A stretch of DNA of 64,000 nucleotides from Teichococcus rhizosphaerae (GTDB taxonomy: Bacteria > Pseudomonadota > Alphaproteobacteria > Acetobacterales > Acetobacteraceae). The notes beneath the pieces were generated by a model. It saw nothing but the letters and a program-made list of their open reading frames with translations. It was not told the DNA's origin and made no database searches. A program made the position numbers and the translations under genes. Location: assembly GCF_002631185.1 (NCBI RefSeq), contig NZ_PDNU01000028.1, positions 24,476 through 88,475 of the forward strand, written 5' to 3'. Below are positions 28,797 to 42,133 of the stretch, in pieces (the first letter of the stretch is position 1; each line of letters opens with the position of its first letter).

Positions 28797-29549
28797 TCAG
28801 CGGCCCAGAAGCAGCGCCGTGAGCGCCGCGCACTCGGCGAGGACGGCGCAGCCCCCCAGCACGTCGCCCGTATGCCCGCCGACCTGCCGCCTCGCCAGCA
28901 GGGCGACGCCCAGCCCCGCCAGCACCGCCGCGAGGAGGGCGGAAAGCGCCCCACCCGGCGGCAGCAGCAGGAAGGCCAGCGCTGCGCCCACGGCCAGCCC
29001 CGGCGCCACGCCCGCGCGGCCAAGCCCGGCCGCCAGCCCATCGGCGCGGGCGGGCGGCAGCAGGCCGAGCGGCACCAGCAGCGCGGCGCGGGACAGCGCT
29101 CCGGCGGCCGCCATCATGAGCAGGGGCGAGGGCAGCAGCGCCAGCGCCGTGCCGCGCAGGAACAGGGAGAGCAGCAGCGCCAGGGCGCCGAAGCTGCCGA
29201 TGCGGCTGTCGCGCATGATGGCCAGCTTGCGCGCGCGGTCGCGGCCGCCGCCGAAGCCGTCGGCCATGTCGGCCAGGCCGTCCTCGTGCAGGGCGCCGGT
29301 CAGCAGCAGCAGGGCGGCCAGCGACCAGGGCGCGGCCAGGGCGGGCGGCAGGCCAAGCCCCACCAGCAGCGCCTGCGCCCCGCCCGCGACGCCGCCCGCC
29401 AGCGCGCCCACCAGCGGATAGGCCCAGGCGGCGCGGGCGAAGCCCGCGGCATCGGCCGGCATGGGCCAGCGCCCCAGCGGCAGGCGCGTCAGCAGGCCCA
29501 GCGCGGCGCCAAGCTCGCGCCCGCGCGCCGCCAGCCAGCCGCCGGTCAT
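28797..29549 (-). CDS. cobV: Adenosylcobinamide-GDP ribazoletransferase (cobalamin synthase)
   Basis: Encodes 250 residues of an integral membrane protein with the acidic catalytic block [18 protein letters not shown] near residues 84-101 and the following [18 protein letters not shown] near 112-129. At least five hydrophobic segments are visible. It joins alpha-ribazole (phosphate) to adenosylcobinamide-GDP, the last assembly step. The ATG overlaps the cobU stop. It is called CobS in Salmonella and must not be confused with the chelatase CobS. Confidence 0.93.
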   Translation of the reverse strand: MTGGWLAARGRELGAALGLLTRLPLGRWPMPADAAGFARAAWAYPLVGALAGGVAGGAQALLVGLGLPPALAAPWSLAALLLLTGALHEDGLADMADGFGGGRDRARKLAIMRDSRIGSFGALALLLSLFLRGTALALLPSPLLMMAAAGALSRAALLVPLGLLPPARADGLAAGLGRAGVAPGLAVGAALAFLLLPPGGALSALLAAVLAGLGVALLARRQVGGHTGDVLGGCAVLAECAALTALLLGR

Positions 29550-30703
29550 CCGGCGCCCGTCCCGCCTTGCTCCGCGCGCTCCGCCACATCCTCTTCCGCG
29601 CGCTCCGCCACGCCCTCTTCCGCGCGCTCCGCCACGCCCTCTTCCGCGCGCTCCGCGACGCCCTCTTCCGTGCGCTCCGCGACGCCCGCCTCGGCGAAGG
29701 TGGCCATGCCGGCATGGCAGGCGAGGGCGGCGCGCAGCAGCGGCACGGCGAGGGCGGCGCCCGATGCCTCGCCGAGCCGCATCCCCAGGTCGAGCAGCGG
29801 CTCCTGCCCCAGCTCGTCCAGCAGCCGCGCATGGCCGGCCTCGGCCGAGCGGTGCGCCACCAGCGCGTGATCCAGGCCGCCGGGAGCCAGGCAGGCCAGC
29901 GGCGCGGCGGCGGCGGTGCAGACGAAGCCGTCCAGCAGCACCGGCACGCCACGCCGCCGCGCCTCCAGCGCCGCGCCCAGGATGGCGGCCAGCTCGCGTC
30001 CGCCCAGGCGGCGGGCGGCCTCCAGCGGGTCGGCCAGGGACGCGGCATGGCGCGCCAGGGCCGCGTCGATGGCGGCGCGCTTGCGGTCCAGGCCGGCCGC
30101 GTCCACGCCCGTGCCGCGCCCGGCCCAGGCGGCGCCATCGCCGCCGAACAGCGCCGCCGCCAGCGCCGCCCCCGCCGTGGTGTTGCCGATGCCCATCTCG
30201 CCCAGGCAGAGCAGGCCGAGGCCGGGCTCCAGGGCGGCGGCGCCCTGGTTCAGCGCCGCCAGGAACTCCTCCTCGCCGAGCGCGGGGGCGGCGGTGAAGT
30301 CGGCGGTGGGCGCGTCCAGCGCCAGCGGCACCACGCGCAGCCGGGCGCCTGCGGCCGCGGCGAGCTGGTTGATGGCGGCGCCGCCGGCGGCGAAGTTGGC
30401 CACCATCTGCGCCGTCACCGCCGCCGGATAGGGCGAGACGCCGCGCGCCGCCACGCCATGGTTGCCGGCGAAGACCAGCACCTGCACCCGCTCCAGCACC
30501 GGCATGGCGCGGCGCTGCCAGCGCGCCAGCCAGGCGGCCAGCGCCTCCAGCCGGCCCAGGCTGCCCGGCGGCTTGGTGAGGCGCGCCTGCCGGGCGGCGA
30601 CGGCGGCGGCGGCGGCCTCGTCGCCGGCGGGCGGCGCGGTGCAGGCGGCGCGGACGGCCTCCAGGCTGGCAAAGGGAAGCGGGCCGGAAAGGGCGGGCAT
30701 CAT
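29546..30703 (-). CDS. cobU: Nicotinate-nucleotide-dimethylbenzimidazole phosphoribosyltransferase with a repeat tail
   Basis: Encodes 385 residues. [20 protein letters not shown] near residues 44-63, [19 protein letters not shown] near 75-93, [17 protein letters not shown] near 107-123, [20 protein letters not shown] near 168-187 and the Gly-rich end with [16 protein letters not shown] hold the conserved parts, including the catalytic Glu. It makes alpha-ribazole phosphate, the precursor of the lower ligand. The normal protein ends near residue 339; the last 46 residues are five near-perfect copies of an eight-residue unit (like GVAERAEE) plus GGTGAG. ATGA overlaps join it to cobB and cobV. 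The same enzyme is called CobT in Salmonella. Confidence 0.93.
   Translation of the reverse strand: MMPALSGPLPFASLEAVRAACTAPPAGDEAAAAAVAARQARLTKPPGSLGRLEALAAWLARWQRRAMPVLERVQVLVFAGNHGVAARGVSPYPAAVTAQMVANFAAGGAAINQLAAAAGARLRVVPLALDAPTADFTAAPALGEEEFLAALNQGAAALEPGLGLLCLGEMGIGNTTAGAALAAALFGGDGAAWAGRGTGVDAAGLDRKRAAIDAALARHAASLADPLEAARRLGGRELAAILGAALEARRRGVPVLLDGFVCTAAAAPLACLAPGGLDHALVAHRSAEAGHARLLDELGQEPLLDLGMRLGEASGAALAVPLLRAALACHAGMATFAEAGVAERTEEGVAERAEEGVAERAEEGVAERAEEDVAERAEQGGTGAG
29567..29686. repeat. 24-bp tandem repeat, five copies, in the 3' end of cobU
   Basis: The unit on the forward strand is close to TCTTCCGCGCGCTCCGCCAC plus GCCC. Five copies in a row encode GVAERTEE, three [12 protein letters not shown] units and DVAERAEQ. 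The period is a multiple of three, so copy-number change keeps the frame. Copies differ by single substitutions only, which indicates recent expansion. Confidence 0.9.
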
Positions 30704-32031
30704 GGCTCCTGCGCGGCGATGACGTGGAAGAAGCCGCCGCTGACCCGGCCGCGCCGGCCGCCCCCCGGCCCCAGCGGGGTGCCATGGGCGTCGGCCAGCA
30801 GGGCGAGCGGCGGATCGGCACCGGGCGTGGTCACGGTGGCGTAGTGGAACTCGTGGCCGCGCAGCACGGTGCCGGCGGGGCCGAGCACGCCATCGGCCAG
30901 CAGCCGCGCCTCGCGATAGCCGAGATTCATCTTCCGCCGCGCGAAGCTGGTGGCGTGGCCGAGCAGGCCGGCCATGGCGTGGCGGGTTCCTTCCGCATCC
31001 TCCAGCCCCTCGCCCAGCACCATGTGGCCGCCGCACTCGCCATGCACCGGACGATGCGCGGCGAAGCGGCGCAGCCCGGACAGGAAGCGGGCGGCGGCGG
31101 CGATCCGGCCGGCATGCAGCTCCGGATAGCCGCCGGGCAGCCAGCAGGCGTCGCAATCCCCCGGGGGCGGCTCGTCGGCCAGGGGGGAGAAGGGCACCAG
31201 CTCCGCCCCGCTCCGCCGCCAGCCCTCGGCCAGATGGGGGTAGAGGAAGCTGAAGGCCGCGTCCTCCGCCACCGCGACGCGCTGGCCCGGAGGCGGCAGG
31301 AGCCGGGGCGCGGGGGTGGGCGGGGAAGCGGAGGCGGCGCGCAGCGGCACGGCGCCGGCCAGGATGGCGTCCAGGTCGAGATGGGCCTCCGCCAGATCGG
31401 CCAGGCGGTCCAGCAGCGCGGGCAGGCTGCCCAGCTCGCGCGCCTGGACCAGCCCGAGATGCCGCTCCGGCAGGGCGATGGCCGGCTCGCGCGGCAGGGC
31501 GCCCAGCACCGGCAGGCCGGCTTCCGCGATGGCCTTGGCGGCGCCGCGCCGGTGCCGGGGGCTGGCCACGCGGTTCAGCACCACGCCCCCCACCCGCACA
31601 TCGGGCCGGTGGGTGGCGAAGCCGCGCGCCACCGCGGCGGCCGATTGCGACTGGCCGGAGATGTCGAGCAGCAGCAGCACCGGCAGGCCGAGCCGCGCGG
31701 CGAGGTCGGCGGCGCTGCCATCCCGGCCCGGCGCGCCGCCGGCGCCGTCGAACAGCCCCATGGCGGATTCGACCAGCAGCAGGGAAAGCCCTTCCGCCGC
31801 CGCCCGCGCCGTGGCGTCGAGCAGCGGGCCGGGCATGGCCCAGCTGTCCAGGTTGGGGCTGGGGCGGCCGCAGGCGGCGGCGTGGAAGGCGGGGTCGATG
31901 TAGTCGGGGCCGGACTTGGCGGCGCCCACGGCCAGGCCCCGCCGCCGCAGCGCGGCCAGCAACGCCAGGGTCAGGGTGCTCTTGCCGGCGCCCGAGCGGG
32001 GCGCCGCGACGATCCATCCGCGCGTGGTCAT
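30700..32031 (-). CDS. cobB: Hydrogenobyrinic acid a,c-diamide synthase
   Basis: Encodes 443 residues. The start at 32031 gives [20 protein letters not shown] with the P-loop at once. [20 protein letters not shown] near residues 38-57, [12 protein letters not shown] near 85-96 and [16 protein letters not shown] near 121-136 belong to the ATP domain. The glutaminase half has [15 protein letters not shown] and [14 protein letters not shown] with the catalytic Cys near residue 329. It amidates the a and c carboxylates before cobalt insertion. First gene of the leftward cobB-cobU-cobV run. Confidence 0.94.
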   Translation of the reverse strand: MTTRGWIVAAPRSGAGKSTLTLALLAALRRRGLAVGAAKSGPDYIDPAFHAAACGRPSPNLDSWAMPGPLLDATARAAAEGLSLLLVESAMGLFDGAGGAPGRDGSAADLAARLGLPVLLLLDISGQSQSAAAVARGFATHRPDVRVGGVVLNRVASPRHRRGAAKAIAEAGLPVLGALPREPAIALPERHLGLVQARELGSLPALLDRLADLAEAHLDLDAILAGAVPLRAASASPPTPAPRLLPPPGQRVAVAEDAAFSFLYPHLAEGWRRSGAELVPFSPLADEPPPGDCDACWLPGGYPELHAGRIAAAARFLSGLRRFAAHRPVHGECGGHMVLGEGLEDAEGTRHAMAGLLGHATSFARRKMNLGYREARLLADGVLGPAGTVLRGHEFHYATVTTPGADPPLALLADAHGTPLGPGGGRRGRVSGGFFHVIAAQEP

Positions 32032-32518
32032 GCCGGCCTGCTCCAAGCCCTCCCGTTCCTGCCCCTGGCCCGTGCCGCGCCGGGCGGGCCGGGCGCGGGG
32101 CGGCGCGGCTTAGCACGATTCGGCGCCGCCGCGCGCCACCCGCGCTCCTTCAGCCTGATGCGCCGGGAACACAGTGCAGACGCCAGCGCAGCAATACAGC
32201 ATAACAACTTGATTTCGCGGGAGCACAATCGGTGCCGCCCCTCGTTCTCGCCCTTGCCCTGGCCGGGGGCGTCACGGTATTCAGCGCCGGGCACCACCGC
32301 GCCGCCGCCCTGATGCCTTCCGGCCAGCCCGGCCCCGCCGCCCCAGCGCGCGACCGGGCGGGGCGCCCGGAGCCGCATCCGGTCGCGGCGCCTCCCTGCC
32401 CCGGGGCGGGGGCCGGACCGGGAACGGGCACGGCCCCGCCGCCCACGCATTCCAGGTTTTCCGCAGCCAGTCCGCGGCCAGTCACCGCGCGGTTTTCAAG
32501 AACGGAGAGGAGAGGGGC
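32032..32518. other. Intergenic region between cobB and a secreted-protein gene
   Basis: Divergent upstream region with an AT-richer patch at 32190-32240 that may hold promoters. A GTG-started frame at 32232 begins with a hydrophobic stretch, but it runs on in the wrong frame through the next gene and I do not accept it. No riboswitch-like sequence precedes cobB here. No other structure seen. Confidence 0.4.
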
Positions 32519-33106
32519 ATGGTTCAGCACCACCCGCTTCCAAACACGCGCCCGACCATGCCCCCCGCCGGGGCGTCGTCCGGCCAGGCTCTTCAGGGGG
32601 TCCGCCGCGGCGTGGCGGGGCTGCTCATGCTGAGCACCCTGTTCGCCTCCACCGCCGCCCTGGCCGCGCCCTTCCGCTGCGCCGACCCCGAGGCGCAGGC
32701 GATGTTCGAGCTTTCGGCCCTGAAGACGGAGCTGATGGTCGTCGCCACCACCTGCGACACCGAGAAGCCCTACAACGACTTCATCACCCGCTACCGCTCG
32801 ACGCTGAGCAGCAACGACATGGCGGTGATCAGGCACTTCACCGGGCGCGACCGCCGCGCCGGCCAGCGGGCGAACGACACCTTCATCACCAACCTGGCCA
32901 ATGCCCGCGCCCAGGAGGCCAACCGCGTCGGCGCCGATTTCTGCGCCCGCAACGCGCGGCTGTTCCAGGAAGTGATGGCCCTGCCCTCGCATGCCGAGCT
33001 GGCGCCCTACGCCGCCGCCAAGGACCTGCTGCCGGCGACCCTGGGCAGCTGCGCCAGCAGCGCCTCCGCCCCCGCTCCCGCCGCCACCCGCCGGGCTGCC
33101 CGCTGA
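32519..33106 (+). CDS. Secreted protein of unknown function
   Basis: Encodes 195 residues. The ATG at 32519 has AGGAG seven bases upstream; an in-frame ATG at 32558 would shorten the leader. A signal peptide is clear (RRGVAGLLMLSTLFASTAAL, cut near ALAAPF). The mature part has four Cys (FRCADPEA, TTCDTEKPYND, DFCARN, GSCASS) that could form two disulfides, helical repeats and a conserved-looking YNDFITRYRSTLSSND. I do not know the family. It overlaps the lipoprotein gene behind it (TGATG), so both are likely envelope proteins made together. Confidence 0.75.
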   Translation: MVQHHPLPNTRPTMPPAGASSGQALQGVRRGVAGLLMLSTLFASTAALAAPFRCADPEAQAMFELSALKTELMVVATTCDTEKPYNDFITRYRSTLSSNDMAVIRHFTGRDRRAGQRANDTFITNLANARAQEANRVGADFCARNARLFQEVMALPSHAELAPYAAAKDLLPATLGSCASSASAPAPAATRRAAR

Positions 33107-33657
33107 TGCGCCTTCATGCTGCCTGGGCCGCCCTGGCCCTGCCGGCCCTGCTCGCCGCCTGCGCCCAGCCGCAGGGCACGCCGGCCGCCCGCTCCACCCG
33201 GCCGATCTACGCGGCCGACCTGCAGGGGGGGGCCCAGCTCTGCACCGTGCAGGACGAGCCGAGGCTGGTCGATGCCCAGCAGACCGAAGTGCCGATGACC
33301 GTGCGCAACGATGGCGGCTGGTGCGGCGTGCGGGTTTCCCGCCCCGGGCCGGAGCCGTTCGACGCCGGGCTGCTGACCAGCCGCCCCGCGCGGGGCCGCG
33401 TGCATGTCCACAGCGTGGGCGACTGGACGCGCATCGACTACACGCCGGACCCGGGCTTCTCGGGCACGGACAGCTTCGTGGTGCGGCTGCTGCCCGGCTC
33501 CACCAGCGTGAAGGTGAACGTGACGGTCGAGCCCGGCGCCGCCGCGGCGACGCCCGCCGCCGTCACCCCGCGCGTGTCCGCGCCGCCGGCCAGCGCCACG
33601 CCCGCCCGCAGCGCGGCGCCGGCGCGCAACGCGGCGCCCGCCCGCCGCGCGCGCTGA
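33106..33657 (+). CDS. Predicted lipoprotein with an Ig/cadherin-like domain
   Basis: Encodes 183 residues. The signal ends in a lipobox (ALLAACAQ) so Cys at about residue 20 should be lipidated. The middle has DYTPDPGFSGTDSFVVRLLP near residues 117-136, the phrase typical of bacterial Ig-like or cadherin-like (Big_9-type) folds, and the C-terminal 40 residues are low-complexity Ala/Pro/Arg with a repeated ARSAAPARNAAPARR pattern. It starts inside the stop of the preceding gene. It probably sits in the outer or inner membrane facing the periplasm; function unknown. Confidence 0.75.
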   Translation: MRLHAAWAALALPALLAACAQPQGTPAARSTRPIYAADLQGGAQLCTVQDEPRLVDAQQTEVPMTVRNDGGWCGVRVSRPGPEPFDAGLLTSRPARGRVHVHSVGDWTRIDYTPDPGFSGTDSFVVRLLPGSTSVKVNVTVEPGAAAATPAAVTPRVSAPPASATPARSAAPARNAAPARRAR

Positions 33658-33665
33658 CCCGGACC

Positions 33666-33692
33666 GGCCGGCGGGAACCCTTCCCGCCGGCC
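33666..33692. terminator. Bidirectional terminator between convergent genes
   Basis: GGCCGGCGGGAA and TTCCCGCCGGCC form a perfect 12-bp stem around CCC, placed between the stop codons of the lipoprotein gene and the GNAT gene. It lacks a T-run. Confidence 0.75.
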
Positions 33693-33696
33693 GCGC

Positions 33697-34167
33697 CTAC
33701 CCGGCCGGAGATGCCGCCAGCAATTCCGCCGGGGCCACCATGAAGACGCGGCGGAACCCCTTCTCCTCGCGCCGCTCCAGCTCCGCAAAGCCGAGCCGGG
33801 CATAGAAGGCGAGGTTGCGCTCCATCCGCTCATTGGTCAGCAGCCGCACCTCGGGCAGGCCGCGCCGCAGCGCCTCCCGGGCCACGAAGCGCATCAGCGC
33901 GCGGCCGAGGCCGCCCCGCTGCCGCGCCGGATCGACGGCGACGTTGTCGAGCCAGAGATGGCCGTCCGCCGGCTCCAGCACCAGCAGCGCGGCGAGGCCG
34001 CCCTCCTCCGCCTCCAGCACCCAGGCCTGGCCGGCGGCGATGCGGGCGGCGTAGTCGTCGTCCATGGGCGCCGGGCGGCGGCCGATGAGGGGGACGTAGT
34101 CCGCATAGGCCCGCTCGGCCAGGGCGGCGAGGGCACCCGCCTCCTCCGGCCTGGCGGGGCGGATCAT
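33697..34167 (-). CDS. GNAT-family N-acetyltransferase
   Basis: Encodes 156 residues. The acetyl-CoA-binding motif VDPARQRGGLGRALMRFVAR lies near residues 76-95, with DNVAV before it and LLTNERMERNLAFYARLGF near 107-125 as the C-terminal motif. The substrate cannot be told from sequence. Its start overlaps the stop of tldD by ATGA, so it is the last gene of the ctaA-kinase-tldD-GNAT string. Confidence 0.88.
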   Translation of the reverse strand: MIRPARPEEAGALAALAERAYADYVPLIGRRPAPMDDDYAARIAAGQAWVLEAEEGGLAALLVLEPADGHLWLDNVAVDPARQRGGLGRALMRFVAREALRRGLPEVRLLTNERMERNLAFYARLGFAELERREEKGFRRVFMVAPAELLAASPAG

Positions 34168-35587
34168 ACCGCCGTGCCGCCGATGGTCAGGCCGTTCATC
34201 TTCAGCGTCGGCTGGCCGACGCCCACCGGCACGCCCTGCCCCTGCTTGCCGCAGGTGCCGATGCCCGGGTCGAGCGCCATGTCGTCGCCGATCATGGAAA
34301 CCCGGGTCAGCGCCTCCGGGCCGTTGCCGATCAGCATGGCGCCCTTCACCGGCGCGCCCACCCTGCCATCCTCGACCAGATAGGCCTCGGACATCGAGAA
34401 GACGAACTTGCCGCTGGTGATGTCCACCTGCCCGCCGCCGAAATTCACGCCCCAGATGCCGCGCTTCACGCTGCGCAGGATCTCCTCCGGCGCCTTGTCG
34501 CCGCCCAGCATCACGGTGTTGGTCATGCGCGGCATCGGCGCGTGGGCGTGGCTCTGGCGGCGGCCGTTGCCGGTGGCGGCCACCCCCATCAGCCGGGCGT
34601 TCTGCCGGTCCTGCAGGAAGCCCACCAGGATGCCGTCCTCGATCAGCACGGTGCGGCCGGAGGGGGTGCCCTCGTCATCCACCGTGAGGCTGCCGCGGCG
34701 GCCGGGGATGGTGCCGTCATCCACCACCGTGACGCCTGGCGCCGCGATCCGCTGGCCCATCAGCCCGGCGAAGGCGGAGGTGCGCTTGCGGTTGAAGTCG
34801 CCCTCCAGCCCGTGGCCGATCGCCTCGTGCAGCAGGATGCCGGGCCAGCCGGGGCCGAGCACCACCTCCATCTCGCCCGCCGGGGCGGGGATGCTGTCGA
34901 GGTTCAGCACGGCCTGGCGCAGCGCCTCGTCCACCGCCGCCCGCCACACCGGCGCCGCCACCACCCGGCCGTAGTCGAAGCGGCCGCCGAGGCCGTGGCT
35001 GCCGCTCTCGCGCCGGCCGCCCTGCTCCACCACCACCGAGACGTTGAGCCGCACCAGCGGGCGGAGGTCGGCCACCCGCTCGCCGCCCGCGCGCAGGATC
35101 TGCACCGCCTGCCATTCGCCGGTCAGGCTCGCCATCACCTGGGTCACGCGGCTGTCGCGGCCGCGCGCATAGGCGTCGATCTCGGCCAGCAGCGCCGTCT
35201 TGGCGGGGAACTCCAGGGCCGAGAGCGGGTTGGCGTCGTCGTAGAGACGGGCATTGGTGGCGCGCGGCGCCACGGCGAGGCGGCCGGAATGCCCGGCCGC
35301 CACGGCGCGCACCGTGCCGGCGGCGCGGGCCAGCGCCGCCTCGGAGATCTCGCCGCCATGCGCGTAGCCCGCCGCCTCGCCGGCCACGGCGCGCAGGCCG
35401 AAGCCGCGCGTGGCGTCGAAGCTGGCCGAGCGGATGCGGCCATCGTCGAGGCTGATCGCCTCGCTTTCCACGTATTCCAGGAACAGCTCGCCATCCTCGG
35501 CGCCGGCCAGCGCCTCCGCGAGCCGGCGCTCCGCCGCGGCGCGGTCGAGGTCGCGGAAGAACAGCCGGTCGGTGGTCTCGATCGCGC

Positions 35588-35591
<4 letters not shown>
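34164..35591 (-). CDS. tldD: TldD metalloprotease
   Basis: Encodes 475 residues, the usual size. The zinc-binding HEAIGHGLEGDFNRK near residues 254-268, preceded by VLGPGWPGILL, is diagnostic. MTNTVMLGGDKAPEEILRSV near 355-374 and the ending GTCGKQGQGVPVGVGQPTLK also match the family. TldD acts with TldE (PmbA) in peptide maturation or degradation; no pmbA is seen here. It overlaps both neighbours by ATGA and lies between a histidine kinase and an acetyltransferase. Confidence 0.95.
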
Positions 35592-37885
<2,294 letters not shown>

Positions 37886-37907
37886 GGCTCACTCATGGTG
37901 GAGGGGG

Positions 37908-38978
37908 TCATCTGGCGGGCATCCGGGGCGGCCTCAGCATGTGCAGCGCCACCAGCGCCGCGGTGAGGACGCCCACCGCGGCCGTCTGGTGCAGCGTGCC
38001 GAGCCAGACCGGCACCACCATCAGCAGCGTGGCGACGCCGAGCGCGTATTGCAGCGCCACCACGGCGCCCAGCGCCAGCAGGGCGGCGCGGGCGGGGCCG
38101 GCCGGCAGGGCGCGCGCGCCCCAGGCGGCGGCGGCGAGCGCGGCCAGGCCGGCCAGGGTGGCGAGCAGGCGGTGGTTGAACTGCACGGCGGCGATGTTGG
38201 CGGTCAGGTTCCGCCAGAAGGGCGAGAGCTGGGCGTAGCCCTCGGGGACGAGGCGGCCATCCATCAGCGGGAAGGTGTTGTAGGTGAGGCCGGCGCGCAG
38301 CCCGGCGACGAAGCCGCCGGCCAGCATGGCCAGCACCAGCAGCCCGGCGGTGGCGTGCACCAGCCGGCGCAGCCCGGCGGGCCGGCGCGGCCCGGTCCGC
38401 TCCGGCCGCAGCAGGCCGAGCGCCGTCCAGAGCACCATGCCGTAGAGCACCAGCGCCAGCCCCAGATGCAGCACCAGCCGGTAGGGGGAGACGGCGGTGC
38501 GGTCCGCCTCGAAGCCGGAGGCGACCATGAACCAGCCCACCGCCCCCTGCAGCCCGCCCAGCGCGAAAAGCAGCAGCAGGCGCGGCTTCAGCCCGGCGGG
38601 GATGCGCCCGCGCACCCAGAACCAGACCAGCGGCAGCAGGAAGGCGAGCCCGATCAGCCGGCCCCAGAGCCGGTGCGCCCATTCCAGCCAGAAGATCCGC
38701 TTGAAGCCCTCGATGCCGAAGCCGCGGTTGACCAGCTCGTATTGCGGAATGGTGCGGTAGAGGTCGTAGAGGCGCTGCCACTCGGCCTCGCTGAGCGGCG
38801 GCAGGGTGCCGGAAAGCGGCGCCCATTCCATGATGGAGAGCCCGGAGCCGGTGAGCCGCGTGGCGCCGCCAAGCGCCACCATGGCCCAGATGAGGCCGGC
38901 GACGCCGAGCAGCCACCAGGCGATGGGGCGGCGGTCGTCCTGCCGGGCGGAACGGGGAGGGTGCGGATCGAAAGGCAT
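37908..38978 (-). CDS. ctaA: Heme A synthase (COX15/CtaA)
   Basis: Encodes 356 residues with eight membrane helices in two four-helix halves. The four heme-ligand/catalytic His are in LEWAHRLWGR near residue 97, RLVLHLGLAL near 171, VQFNHRLLATL near 275 and GTLHQTAAVG near 332. GGATRLTGSGLSIMEWAP near 37-54 is the signature of the proteobacterial type. It converts heme O to heme A for cytochrome oxidase. It lies 22 bases upstream of the histidine kinase gene. Confidence 0.95.
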   Translation of the reverse strand: MPFDPHPPRSARQDDRRPIAWWLLGVAGLIWAMVALGGATRLTGSGLSIMEWAPLSGTLPPLSEAEWQRLYDLYRTIPQYELVNRGFGIEGFKRIFWLEWAHRLWGRLIGLAFLLPLVWFWVRGRIPAGLKPRLLLLFALGGLQGAVGWFMVASGFEADRTAVSPYRLVLHLGLALVLYGMVLWTALGLLRPERTGPRRPAGLRRLVHATAGLLVLAMLAGGFVAGLRAGLTYNTFPLMDGRLVPEGYAQLSPFWRNLTANIAAVQFNHRLLATLAGLAALAAAAWGARALPAGPARAALLALGAVVALQYALGVATLLMVVPVWLGTLHQTAAVGVLTAALVALHMLRPPRMPAR

Positions 38979-39264
38979 GGTGGACCCACTCTAGCATATG
39001 GTTCGGCGCAAAGGTGGGCCGCGCCGGGGCATGAGCAATGCAGTGGCGGCAATGCGGCGGCGGCAATGCGGAGTGAGAGGGCGTGGGGGGAGAAGGCGCG
39101 GGGAGCGGTGTCGCCCGGGGAGCACGCCCTGCCATGCGGGTGGCCCGCCGGGGCTCTGGCCGGGCGTCGGGGCGCGCGCCATGCCTTGTCGGCCCCGCCC
39201 GCGGCTGCTACCCCGCGCGGCCATGCCGGACCATCCGCGCCCCGCCGCAGCCGAAAGCACCGGC

Positions 39265-40032
39265 ATGAGCCCTGCCGACCCCCATCCCGCCCCCCTCCTC
39301 TCGGTGGTCGTCCCCGTGCGGAACGAGGCGCCCAACATCGCGCCCCTGGTGGCCGAGATCGGCGCCGCCCTGGCCGGCGTGCCGCACGAGATCATCTATG
39401 TGGATGACGGCTCGACCGACGCCACGGCCGGGGCGCTCGCCGCCCTCCAGGCCACGGTGCCGGCGCTGGTGGTGCTACGGCACGCCGCCTCCTGCGGCCA
39501 GTCGGCCGCCATCGTCACCGGCGTGCGGGCCGCGCGCGGCGCCTGGATCGCCACGCTGGACGGCGACGGGCAGAACGACCCGGCCGACATCCCCGCCCTC
39601 TGGGACTATGCGCGGGCGCATGGCACGCCGGACCAGCCGCCGCTGATGGTGGCGGGCTGGCGCGTCAACCGCCGCGACAGCCAGGTGAAGCGCCTTTCCA
39701 GCCGCCTCGCCAACGGCATCCGCGCCCGGCTGCTGGGCGACGCCACGCCGGACACGGGCTGCGGCCTGAAGCTGTTCCCCCGCGCGCTGTTCCTGGAGCT
39801 GCCGGCCTTCGACCACATGCACCGCTTCCTGCCCGCGCTGGTGCTGCGCCAGGGCGGGCGGGTGGTCAGCCGGCCGGTGAACCACCGGCCCCGGCTGCGC
39901 GGCCAGTCCAACTACGGCACGCTGGACCGGCTGGCGGTCGGCGTCACCGACATGCTGGGCGTGATGTGGCTGCAGCGCCGCTGGAAGCGTCCGCGGCTTC
40001 ATGCCGCCGGGCCGGCCTCCGCGCCCGAATGA
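39265..40032 (+). CDS. Family 2 glycosyltransferase (dolichol-phosphate-mannose-synthase type)
   Basis: Encodes 255 residues from the ATG at 39265 (an ATG at 39223 would add 14 residues; neither has a strong ribosome site). VVVPVRNEAPNIAPLVAEI near residues 13-31, YVDDGSTDATAG near 49-60 and TLDGDGQNDPADI near 101-113 are the nucleotide-sugar and metal motifs, and GLKLFPRALFLEL and RGQSNYGTLDRL fit polyprenyl-phosphate glycosyltransferases. It probably charges a lipid carrier with a sugar at the inner face of the membrane. The next gene overlaps it. Confidence 0.88.
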   Translation: MSPADPHPAPLLSVVVPVRNEAPNIAPLVAEIGAALAGVPHEIIYVDDGSTDATAGALAALQATVPALVVLRHAASCGQSAAIVTGVRAARGAWIATLDGDGQNDPADIPALWDYARAHGTPDQPPLMVAGWRVNRRDSQVKRLSSRLANGIRARLLGDATPDTGCGLKLFPRALFLELPAFDHMHRFLPALVLRQGGRVVSRPVNHRPRLRGQSNYGTLDRLAVGVTDMLGVMWLQRRWKRPRLHAAGPASAPE

Positions 40033-40745
40033 GCCCGCAGGCGCCGCCCCCCCGCCGCGGGCCGCTCGCCGCCCTGGGGCGCGCCCTGCTGCTGGCGGCC
40101 GGGCTGGCGCTGGGCGGCTGGCTGCTGCGCGAGCTGGGCGGCGCCCCCGGCGGCGCCCAGGCCGAGGCCTGGGTGCGCCGCTTCAACCTGGACCAGACGC
40201 TGTGGGGCGAGTTCGCCTTTCTGGCGGTGGGCACGGTGGCGGCGGCGGTGGGCGTGCCGCGCCAGGCCGTCGCCTTTCTCGGCGGCTACGCGCTGGGCCC
40301 CTGGGCGGGACTGGCGCTGTCGATGCTGGCGCAGGTGCTGAGCTGCGCCGCCGCCTATGGCTGGGCCCGGCTGGTCGGGCGCGGCTGGGCGCAGCGCCGG
40401 CTGGCCGGCCGCTTCGGCCGCCGCCTGCGGCCGCTGCACGACGCGCTGGCGGCCAGCCCCTTCGGCGCCACCCTGGCGCTGCGCCTGCTGCCGGTGGGCA
40501 ACAACCTGGCGCTGAACCTGTTGGCCGGGCTTTCCGGCCTGCCCGCCCTGCCCTTCCTGGCCGCCTCGGCGGTGGGCTACCTGCCGCAGACGGCCATCTT
40601 CGTGCTGGCCGGCGCCGGGGTGGCGGTGGAGCGCAGCTCGCAGATGCTGCTGGCGGCCGTGCTGTTCCTGGGTTCCGCGCTGATCGGCGTCTGGCTGCTG
40701 CGGCGGCACCGCGCCGGGCGGGCCATGCAGGGCGGGGAAGGCTGA
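40029..40745 (+). CDS. TVP38/TMEM64 (DedA-like) membrane protein
   Basis: Encodes 238 residues with five or six hydrophobic segments. VPRQAVAFLGGYALGPWAGL near residues 76-95 and RLLPVGNNLALNLLAGLSGL near 153-172 match the SNARE-associated/VTT domain. Such proteins may move or flip lipids. The ATGA overlap with a lipid-carrier glycosyltransferase suggests a joint role in envelope glycan or lipid traffic. Confidence 0.85.
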   Translation: MSPQAPPPRRGPLAALGRALLLAAGLALGGWLLRELGGAPGGAQAEAWVRRFNLDQTLWGEFAFLAVGTVAAAVGVPRQAVAFLGGYALGPWAGLALSMLAQVLSCAAAYGWARLVGRGWAQRRLAGRFGRRLRPLHDALAASPFGATLALRLLPVGNNLALNLLAGLSGLPALPFLAASAVGYLPQTAIFVLAGAGVAVERSSQMLLAAVLFLGSALIGVWLLRRHRAGRAMQGGEG

Positions 40746-40799
40746 GGGCGGCCTGCGCACGGAGAAAACCCGGCGCTGCGCCACCTCCGCCCCTCGCGC

Positions 40800-42035
<1,236 letters not shown>

Positions 42036-42133
42036 GGTTGCGGCCTGTCGTTTCCTCGGCACCCGGTGTGCCGCAGGCGGGAAAGGACGGCAACAGCCCC
42101 CCAGGCCGCAGCGGCGAACCCCGGCCGCGCGCC

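Noticed and set aside
32232..32633. GTG-started frame with a hydrophobic N-terminus upstream of the secreted-protein gene
   Set aside because: It loses codon bias after about 60 codons and overlaps the better supported gene at 32519 in another frame.
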